A DNA stretch of 64,000 nucleotides from Anaerolineae bacterium (GTDB taxonomy: Bacteria; Chloroflexota; Anaerolineae; Aggregatilineales; Phototrophicaceae), in the NCBI GenBank assembly GCA_013360465.1, contig JABWBO010000001.1:1-64000 (forward strand), read 5' to 3'. The position numbers and the translations under genes are program-made. The notes beneath the pieces are model-generated. The model saw only the letters and a program-made list of their open reading frames with translations, was not told the DNA's origin and ran no database searches. Below, piece by piece: positions 58,295 through 64,000 of this stretch (position 1 is the first letter of the stretch; each line of letters starts with the position of its first letter).

Positions 58295-59398
58295 ATGACC
58301 GACATCCGTGTGAACCGTCTCGCCGATATCCTCGTCAATTACTCGACGCGCGTGCAGCCGGGCGAGTGGGTCGGCGTCCTGGGCGATGTCGCGGCGCTGC
58401 CGCTGATCCGCGCCGTTCACGACCACGTCGTCAAAGCCGGTGGCAACCCGGTGCTGATGCTGAGCGACGAGTACATGACCCGCTCATTTGCGCGCTTCGC
58501 CAACGACGAACAGGTCAAGTGGCTTGACCCGTCCCAGTCACTCTATTACGACAGCGCCGACGTGTACATCCGCTGCGGGGCGATTCCCAACACGCGCGCC
58601 AGCACCAATGTCGATCCGGTGCGCATGCAGCAGATCGCCGCAGCGCGCCGTTCCTGGTTGGATACGCGCATGCGGCGCGCCGCCGAAGGCAAGATGAAGT
58701 GGGTGGGCACCCTTTTCCCAACCGAAGGCAGCGCCCAGGAAGCCAATATGAGCCTTGAGGAATACGAGGATTTCGTGTTTGGTGCGACATTCGCCGACCG
58801 CGACGATCCGGTCACGGCGTGGCGGGCGATGGGGGAAATGCAGCAGAAGAAGATCGACTGGCTGAAGGGCAAGAAGCACGTCAAGCTGCAAGGACCGAAC
58901 ATCGATCTGGAACTGTCGATTGCCGACCGTGTCTTCATCAATGCCTGCGGCGAGCGCAATATGCCGGATGGTGAAATCTTCACGGGTCCGGTTGAGGACT
59001 CTGTCAATGGCTGGTATCGCGCAACTTTCCCGTCGATTGTGCAGGGACAGGTGATCGAGGGGATTGAGCTGCGCTTCGCCGAGGGTAAGGTGGTTGAGGC
59101 GAAAGCCAGGAATGCCGAGGCGCTGCTGTTCTCGCGGTTGGACGCAGACGCTCGCTCCCGCTATCTGGGCGAGTTCGCCATTGGCACCAACTTCGGCATT
59201 CAGAAGTTCACTGGCAGTATCCTGTTTGACGAGAAGATCGGCGGGACGGTTCACGTCGCCCTTGGACACGGCTATCCTGATACGGGCAGCAAGAACGTCA
59301 GCACTATCCACTGGGACATGATCTGCGACATGCGGACAGACAGCACCATCCACGTCGATGGAGAGTTGTTCTACAAGGATGGTCAGTTCGTGGTTTAA
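58295..59398 (+). CDS. M29-family aminopeptidase
   Basis: 367 residues of the thermophilic aminopeptidase (AmpS/PepS-like) family. The first half holds a SAM-unrelated N-terminal domain (LADILVNYSTRVQPGEWVGV); metal ligands are expected in NMPDGEIFTGPVEDSVNG (Glu), LGEFAIGTNFGIQKFTG, HVALGHGYPDTGSKN and IHWDMICDM. It removes N-terminal residues from peptides. Ends at a shared terminator with uvrB. Confidence 0.93.
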   Translation: MTDIRVNRLADILVNYSTRVQPGEWVGVLGDVAALPLIRAVHDHVVKAGGNPVLMLSDEYMTRSFARFANDEQVKWLDPSQSLYYDSADVYIRCGAIPNTRASTNVDPVRMQQIAAARRSWLDTRMRRAAEGKMKWVGTLFPTEGSAQEANMSLEEYEDFVFGATFADRDDPVTAWRAMGEMQQKKIDWLKGKKHVKLQGPNIDLELSIADRVFINACGERNMPDGEIFTGPVEDSVNGWYRATFPSIVQGQVIEGIELRFAEGKVVEAKARNAEALLFSRLDADARSRYLGEFAIGTNFGIQKFTGSILFDEKIGGTVHVALGHGYPDTGSKNVSTIHWDMICDMRTDSTIHVDGELFYKDGQFVV

Positions 59399-59405
59399 CC
59401 GACTC

Positions 59406-59439
59406 AAGAGAACCGGGAGCAGACGCCCCCGGTTCTCTT
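59406..59439. terminator. Bidirectional terminator between M29 peptidase and uvrB
   Basis: AAGAGAACCGGG (59406-59417) pairs perfectly with CCCGGTTCTCTT (59428-59439), ten-base loop. Symmetric A and T ends suit termination of both converging genes. Confidence 0.8.
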
Positions 59440-59449
59440 CGTTCCTGCC

Positions 59450-61465
59450 TTAGCCAATCAGCGCGTCCTCCGGTGCTTTCTCGGCAAGCGCCTGCTTCAG
59501 CTCGATCATCTGATCGCGCAGCAGCGCCGCCTTCTCGAACTCCAGCGCCTTCGCGGCGCTCTTCATCTCCTGCTCCAGCGCCTTGATCATGCGGTGTAGC
59601 TCGTCTTTCGGCAGGGCGCTGAGCGAAAGCTGCCCACCCGTCACCTGCTGCACTTCCGGTTCGATAGCGCCGCGCAGACGGTCGGTCAGATCGCGCACCT
59701 GCTTGACGATGGTCCTTGGCGTGATGCCGTGCTGTTCGTTGTACGCCTGCTGAATGGCGCGGCGGCGCTCCGTTTCGCTGATAGCGCGTTTCATCGAGTC
59801 CGTCATGTGGTCAGCATAAAGGATGACTTTGCCTTCAATGTGCCGCGCGGCGCGCCCGATGATCTGGATGAGCGCCTGTTCCGACCGCAGGAAACCTTCC
59901 TTGTCGGCGTCCAGGATGATGACCAGCGACACCTCCGGAAGATCGATACCTTCGCGCAGCAGATTGATACCAACGACCACGTCATAGACTCCGAGGCGAA
60001 GATCGCGCAGGATTTCCACCCGTTCAAGCGTCTGCACTTCGGCGTGGAGGTAGTGCGCCTTGATGCCCATCTCATTGATGTATCCCGCCAGCTCTTCCGC
60101 CATACGCTGCGTGAAGGTCGTGACCAGGGCGCGCTGCCCATTTTTGACGCGCGCGGCGATCTCCTGGAGCATGTCGTCGATCTGTCCCTTAGTCGGGCGG
60201 ACCTGGACTTCAGGATCGACGACGCCGGTCGGGCGGATGATCTGCTCCGCGATTGACTGCGCGATACGCCGTTCGTATGGACCGGGGGTCGCGCTGGTAT
60301 AGATGACGTAGCCGGCGCGCTGTTCGAACTCCTCGAACTTGAGCGGGCGGTTATCAAGGGCGCTCGGCAGTCGGAAGCCGTACTCGATCAGCGTCTCTTT
60401 GCGCGAACGGTCGCCGTTGTACATACCGTGAAGCTGCGGGATGGTCATGTGACTCTCGTCGATGACCAGCAGGTAATCCTTGGGGAAGTAATCGAGCAGC
60501 GTCCAGGGCGGCGTGCCGGGTGCGCGCTGATCCAGATGGCGGGAGTAGTTTTCGATACCCGAGGTGAAGCCCATCTCTCGAAGCATCTCGACATCATAGT
60601 TGACGCGCTGTTCAAGACGCTGCGCTTCGACCAGCTTTCCCTGACTTTTGAACCAGCGAATCTGCTCTTCGAGTTCGCTTTCGATATCATGGATCGCCTG
60701 CTTAAGCTTTTCGTCGTCGGCGATGAACTGCGCCGATGGAAAGAAGACCACGACTTCGTGCCCGACGAGCAGTTCACCCGTCAGCGGATCGAATTCAACG
60801 ATGCGTTCGATCTCGTCACCGAACAGCGTCACGCGATACGCCGTCTGGGTGTAAGACGGATAGATCTCCAGGACATCGCCGCGCGCTCGAAACGCGCCCG
60901 GTCCCAGGTCCATGTCGTTGCGCGTGTACTGAAGCTGTACCAACCGGCGCAGTATCGACTCGCGACGAATCTCGTCGCCCTTGCGCACCTCAAGGATGGT
61001 TTTTCCCCAGGTGACGGGATCGCCCGTACCATAGATGCACGACACGGAGGCGACGATGATCACGTCACGTCGCGAGAGCAGGGCTGCTTTGGCGGCGATG
61101 CGTAACCGCTCGATCTGCGTATTGATGTCGGTCTGTTTCTCGATGTAGAGGTCATAGCGTGGGACGTAGGATTCCGGCTGGTAGTAATCGTAGTAGCTGA
61201 CGTAGTACTCGACGGCATTGCGCGGAAAGAACTCCTTGAACTCGGAGTAAAGCTGCGCCGCCAGAGTCTTGTTGTGCGCCAGCACCAGCGCAGGGCGTTG
61301 AAGCCGCTGGATGCAGTGCCCGATGGTGAAGGTCTTTCCAGTTCCTGTCGCGCCAAGCAGCACCTGCTGCTGCTTACCGGAAAGGACGCCTTCGACGAGG
61401 CTTTCGATGGCTGTGGGTTGGTCGCCGGTGGGCTTGAAGTCCGAGACGAGTTCAAACTGGGGCAT
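59450..61465 (-). CDS. uvrB: Excinuclease ABC subunit B
   Basis: 671 residues. The helicase-like damage-verification subunit of nucleotide excision repair. Walker A GATGTGKT (38-45), the beta-hairpin region EYYVSYYDYYQPESYVP, VIDESHMTIPQ (Walker B), LVTTFTQRMAEELAGYI, IIGRAARHIEGKVILYAD and the C-terminal UVR motif for UvrC contact (LEFEKAALLRDQMIELKQ). An SOS-type operator precedes the gene. Confidence 0.97.
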   Translation of the reverse strand: MPQFELVSDFKPTGDQPTAIESLVEGVLSGKQQQVLLGATGTGKTFTIGHCIQRLQRPALVLAHNKTLAAQLYSEFKEFFPRNAVEYYVSYYDYYQPESYVPRYDLYIEKQTDINTQIERLRIAAKAALLSRRDVIIVASVSCIYGTGDPVTWGKTILEVRKGDEIRRESILRRLVQLQYTRNDMDLGPGAFRARGDVLEIYPSYTQTAYRVTLFGDEIERIVEFDPLTGELLVGHEVVVFFPSAQFIADDEKLKQAIHDIESELEEQIRWFKSQGKLVEAQRLEQRVNYDVEMLREMGFTSGIENYSRHLDQRAPGTPPWTLLDYFPKDYLLVIDESHMTIPQLHGMYNGDRSRKETLIEYGFRLPSALDNRPLKFEEFEQRAGYVIYTSATPGPYERRIAQSIAEQIIRPTGVVDPEVQVRPTKGQIDDMLQEIAARVKNGQRALVTTFTQRMAEELAGYINEMGIKAHYLHAEVQTLERVEILRDLRLGVYDVVVGINLLREGIDLPEVSLVIILDADKEGFLRSEQALIQIIGRAARHIEGKVILYADHMTDSMKRAISETERRRAIQQAYNEQHGITPRTIVKQVRDLTDRLRGAIEPEVQQVTGGQLSLSALPKDELHRMIKALEQEMKSAAKALEFEKAALLRDQMIELKQALAEKAPEDALIG

Positions 61466-61490
61466 CAGGAGATCGTCCTCTCTGAGAGGC

Positions 61491-61502
61491 GAACTGTAGT
61501 TC
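61491..61502. promoter_or_regulatory. LexA-type SOS box before uvrB
   Basis: GAACTGTAGTTC, a perfect GAACN4GTTC palindrome, the half-site arrangement used by Gram-positive-type LexA. It overlaps the expected uvrB transcription start, 26 bases before the ATG. Confidence 0.72.
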
Positions 61503-61506
61503 TATC

Positions 61507-61536
61507 ATTATAGCACAGATGTGCCTAAACTGTCGC
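61507..61536 (-). promoter_or_regulatory. uvrB promoter
   Basis: Minus strand: GCGACA (61536-61531), 18-base spacer, perfect TATAAT (61512-61507), start expected near 61500. Confidence 0.65.
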
Positions 61537-61661
61537 ACGAAATACCGCTTCGAATGCCCGCTGAAATGGTGGGATCACTGAGGTTGTGAGGGGCATTTCT
61601 GTGGTAGAGCCGGATTGACCGTTGACACTCCTTCCCTCGCATGATAACCTTCACAACATGT

Positions 61662-61733
61662 TGCGGGGTAGAGCAGTGGCAGCTCGTCGGGCTCATAACC
61701 CGGAGGTCGCAGGTTCGAATCCTGCCCCCGCTA
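61662..61733 (+). tRNA. Initiator tRNA-fMet (CAT)
   Basis: Cloverleaf with CAT anticodon in GGGCTCATAACCC; the three G-C pairs next to the anticodon loop are the initiator hallmark. The 1-72 pair is a T/T mismatch, another initiator feature. The T-arm is GCAGGTTCGAATCCTGC. CCA is not encoded (CTA follows the discriminator). Confidence 0.92.
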
Positions 61734-61742
61734 CTACACTAT

Positions 61743-61816
61743 GGTGATGTAGCTCAGCCGGTTAGAGCGATGCACTCATAATGCATAGGTCGCTGGTTCA
61801 AGTCCAGCCATCACCA
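61743..61816 (+). tRNA. tRNA with CAT anticodon, elongator Met or Ile2
   Basis: Acceptor GGTGATG pairs with CATCACC; anticodon arm ATGCACTCATAATGCAT; T-arm CGCTGGTTCAAGTCCAGC. The encoded sequence ends with discriminator A. The T-arm resembles E. coli tRNA-Ile2 (CAT, lysidine-modified), so Met versus Ile2 is open. Nine bases after tRNA-fMet. Confidence 0.88.
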
Positions 61817-61817
61817 C

Positions 61818-61844
61818 AAAGACCCCTCAGCCTGAGGGGTCTTT
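61818..61844 (+). terminator. Terminator after the tRNA pair
   Basis: AAAGACCCCTCA (61818-61829) pairs perfectly with TGAGGGGTCTTT (61833-61844), three-base loop, then GTTTCT. It starts two bases past the tRNA and may also serve the converging membrane protein gene. Confidence 0.85.
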
Positions 61845-61861
61845 GTTTCTATGTTCTGTTT

Positions 61862-62359
61862 CTATACGATGATGCTGGCGTAGAAGATGCCGATGATCGC
61901 CAGATTGATCCCCGCCTCGATAAACATCCCTTTGAGATAGGTATCCAGCGCGAAGACGCCCGCCTTCACAGCGGTATTCATGCTGCGCGCCCGGATGACC
62001 TCCAGGACGACGGCTCCGCCTATCGCGCCGAGGAGCGTGCCGAGGATCGGAATGGGGATCAGAAAAGTGCCGGCGAGACCTCCAACGAGGGTGCCGACCG
62101 CGCTGCTGCACGACATGTCGCTCCCGTTCATTCCGAGCAGCGGCAGCCAGAAACTGCTGGTCAGGGCAAGCAGCGCCAGCAGCGAGATGAGGATCATGGA
62201 TACCCAGGTCACTTCCTGGAAGCCGGTCAGTATGGCGTAGAGCAGACTGATTGCCCACAGGATTGTCGGTCCGGGAATGAAAGGGATGAGCGCGACGAAG
62301 AAGGTCACGACCATCGCGATTAGCGTGAAGAGTGTGAGCGCAGATTGCGCGAAATCCAC
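61862..62359 (-). CDS. DUF456-like membrane protein
   Basis: About 165 residues, nearly all hydrophobic with several glycine/proline-rich segments (VALIPFIPGPTILWAISLLYA, FLIPIPILGTLLGAIGGAV), the pattern of DUF456 proteins. GTG 62359 is chosen because GAGG lies eight bases upstream, overlapping the Mur ligase stop. The frame is open to 62446, but those residues overlap the ligase gene. Function unknown. Confidence 0.72.
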   Translation of the reverse strand: MDFAQSALTLFTLIAMVVTFFVALIPFIPGPTILWAISLLYAILTGFQEVTWVSMILISLLALLALTSSFWLPLLGMNGSDMSCSSAVGTLVGGLAGTFLIPIPILGTLLGAIGGAVVLEVIRARSMNTAVKAGVFALDTYLKGMFIEAGINLAIIGIFYASIIV

Positions 62360-62370
62360 AGCGGCAGCCT

Positions 62371-64000
62371 CTACGACGAATAGGTATCCGGCAGATCGTT
62401 CAAGAATAATACGGCGTCTCCGGGAGATAAGTTGCGCTTGTACCATTCGACCGCTTCACTCAGCGTCCGCACGACGTGCAGTCGATCTGAGGCGAAGTTC
62501 GCTGCCAGAAGACCCTCTTTGATCGGTGCGGTGCGCGCTTCGCCGACCAGGATCACGTCGGTCGCATGTCGCGCCGCCAGCTCGCCCAGCTGGCGATTCT
62601 CCTGGTCCATCAGCGCACCCAGCTCGACCATGCCGGGGGTGATCAGAAGCCGCTTACCGGCGTCGTGAAGCGACAGAACACGCAGCGCGTAGACGATGCC
62701 GACGGGATTGGCGCTGTAGGCGTCATTGATGATGGTGATTCCTTCGGGGGAGATGCTGCGTACCAGGCGGCTCTCGGCAGGTTTCAGCGAACGCGCCCGG
62801 AATGCCACTTCGCGCAGCGGCATACCTTCATGCACGGCGACGGCGGCTGCCAGCAGGATGTTGGTCACGTTATGCTCACCAAGCAGCGGCGTGGCGAAGT
62901 CTTCGCGAGCGCCGGTCAGGGTGTCGGTGACGGTGAAGCTCAACCCCTGGAGCGTCTCGCGGATCGATGACGCGACGAAACGAGGCGTTGCATCAGCGAT
63001 GGCTTGCGGATCGACCGTTCGACTCACCGTCAGACAGGTTTGCGGGTAACCGCGCGCCGCCATCGTTCGGATGTGTGGGTTATCCCAGTTGAAGACGCCG
63101 ACGCCGTCAGCCGGGAGCGCTTTGATGATCTCGTACTTGGCAGCGGCGATATTCTCCAGCGTCCCGAAGCGTTCCAGGTGCTGCGGTCCGACCTCGACGA
63201 CGATGCCGATGCGAGGGTGCGTGAGATCGCAGATCTGCTCGATCTCGCCGCGCACGTATGCGCCCATTTCGGCGATGAAATAATCGACGCTGTTATCGTG
63301 GGCGAGATCATTGTTGATGGCGATGCACACACCCATCAGCGTGTTGTAGCTCTTCGGGGTAGGGTAGGCGCGGAAACGACCATTCAGGATGTGGGCGAGA
63401 GTCATCTTGGTGGTGGTCTTGCCATAGCTGCCGGTGATGCCGATGACCGTCGGGTTCACTGCCGCGAGCGCCTGACGGGCGCGCTGCACGAAGCGCCGGC
63501 GCATGGCGGACTCCACCGGCATCATCACCAGGTTTCCGAGTGCGAGGAATAAGGGGGCGCTTAGGAAGGTCAGGAAGCCGAGCGCAGCCAGCGCCAGCGG
63601 TCGAAATCGATCAGGCAGCGTGACGGTGAAAAGCAGCGCCAGCAGCCCCGCCGTCCCAATGAGAATAAAGGTTGCACCCAGGAGCCGCCGGGCGCGTGAC
63701 GTGGCGCGGAACGGTTTCTTCACTTCGCCTGCGCGCGGTGGGATGACGGCGACTGCTGCTGCCGCTGTCAGCATGAGCGCCGGCAGCCCGCTGCCGGGTG
63801 ATTCGGCAAGGGCAAACGCCAGGATCGAGCCGATCAGCCAGGCGGTGACGGGGCGTCGGGGTAACCAGCGATCCCGCTGCGCCGCCAGCCAGCGAATGAA
63901 GCGGACGCCCATATACTCCTCGATCTGAAAGTAGCGGGCTTGTCGAAAAGCGCTGGCGGCGGCGCCGCCAAACCACACCACAGCCAGCAGGATCAGCAGG
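62371..64000 (-). CDS. Membrane-fused MurF-like Mur ligase, 5' end outside window
   Basis: At least 540 residues; the frame is open to the right edge, where hydrophobic residues continue (LLILLAVVWFGG), so the start lies beyond it. The N-terminal part has about five transmembrane segments, the Mur ligase domain begins near 175 residues from the last GTG with the P-loop GITGSYGKTTTK, then AEMGAYVRGEIEQI and NDAYSANPVG, the latter two typical of MurF. MurF adds D-Ala-D-Ala to the muropeptide; a membrane-linked variant may act near the lipid carrier. Whether it is the cell's MurF or a paralogue is unknown. Confidence 0.85.
   Translation of the reverse strand, partial: LLILLAVVWFGGAAASAFRQARYFQIEEYMGVRFIRWLAAQRDRWLPRRPVTAWLIGSILAFALAESPGSGLPALMLTAAAAVAVIPPRAGEVKKPFRATSRARRLLGATFILIGTAGLLALLFTVTLPDRFRPLALAALGFLTFLSAPLFLALGNLVMMPVESAMRRRFVQRARQALAAVNPTVIGITGSYGKTTTKMTLAHILNGRFRAYPTPKSYNTLMGVCIAINNDLAHDNSVDYFIAEMGAYVRGEIEQICDLTHPRIGIVVEVGPQHLERFGTLENIAAAKYEIIKALPADGVGVFNWDNPHIRTMAARGYPQTCLTVSRTVDPQAIADATPRFVASSIRETLQGLSFTVTDTLTGAREDFATPLLGEHNVTNILLAAAVAVHEGMPLREVAFRARSLKPAESRLVRSISPEGITIINDAYSANPVGIVYALRVLSLHDAGKRLLITPGMVELGALMDQENRQLGELAARHATDVILVGEARTAPIKEGLLAANFASDRLHVVRTLSEAVEWYKRNLSPGDAVLFLNDLPDTYSS

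Overview
The window looks like a contiguous stretch of bacterial chromosome, GC-rich and densely coded, with housekeeping and biosynthetic operons and no phage, plasmid or transposon block. The mix of genes suggests a member of the Chloroflexota (Anaerolineae-like): a tRNA-Trp T-box leader, RicT/YaaT, RqcH, an M29 aminopeptidase, PolX, and heme A synthesis genes (ctaA/ctaB) next to a membrane-anchored cytochrome c. This placement is inferred from gene content only; no marker such as 16S rRNA is present. The heme A genes imply aerobic respiration.

Left part (1-7,950): a minus-strand RsuA-family pseudouridine synthase runs off the left edge, and its basic C-terminal tail is encoded by a 51-bp tandem repeat. 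A plus-strand tyrosine-recombinase-like protein without catalytic residues follows. Then comes a minus-strand operon polX - SH3-domain membrane protein - ligA - rlmI-like methyltransferase.

Centre-left (7,980-23,236): two consecutive aromatic amino acid operons. The trp operon (trpE - phosphatase-like gene - trpG - trpD - trpC - trpF - trpB - Nudix/trpA) is preceded by a T-box riboswitch whose UGG specifier and UGGC antiterminator bulge both fit tRNA-Trp. The aro operon (aroH - tyrA - aroA - aroE - aroC - aroK - aroB - aroQ) is preceded by a 32-codon leader peptide very rich in Phe and Tyr codons and an intrinsic terminator, the layout of ribosome-mediated attenuation. The two blocks cover dehydroquinate synthesis to chorismate, then on to tryptophan and to the tyrosine branch. 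DAHP synthase and prephenate dehydratase are not in the window.

Centre (23,348-40,000): glnA, a convergent aspartokinase, ricT, an M20 amidohydrolase, purA, a BtuF-like binding protein, and a heme A / cytochrome c group that includes a half-size CtaA-like protein beside full CtaA. These are followed by rqcH, ppk2 and three minus-strand glycosyltransferases.

Centre-right (40,127-51,100): gltB behind a PucR-type regulator, with a repeated TTGTGC half-site in both upstream regions; a small membrane protein; pfkA; and an uncharacterised three-gene minus-strand operon.

Right part (51,130-64,000): the classical rpmH - rnpA - yidD - (PQQ-propeller lipoprotein) - yidC - jag order, a PfkB kinase, an amidohydrolase, tpx, an M29 aminopeptidase, uvrB with an SOS-type operator, two CAT-anticodon tRNAs, a DUF456-like membrane protein and a membrane-fused Mur ligase cut by the right edge. 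Most opposite-strand open frames are shadows caused by high GC content.
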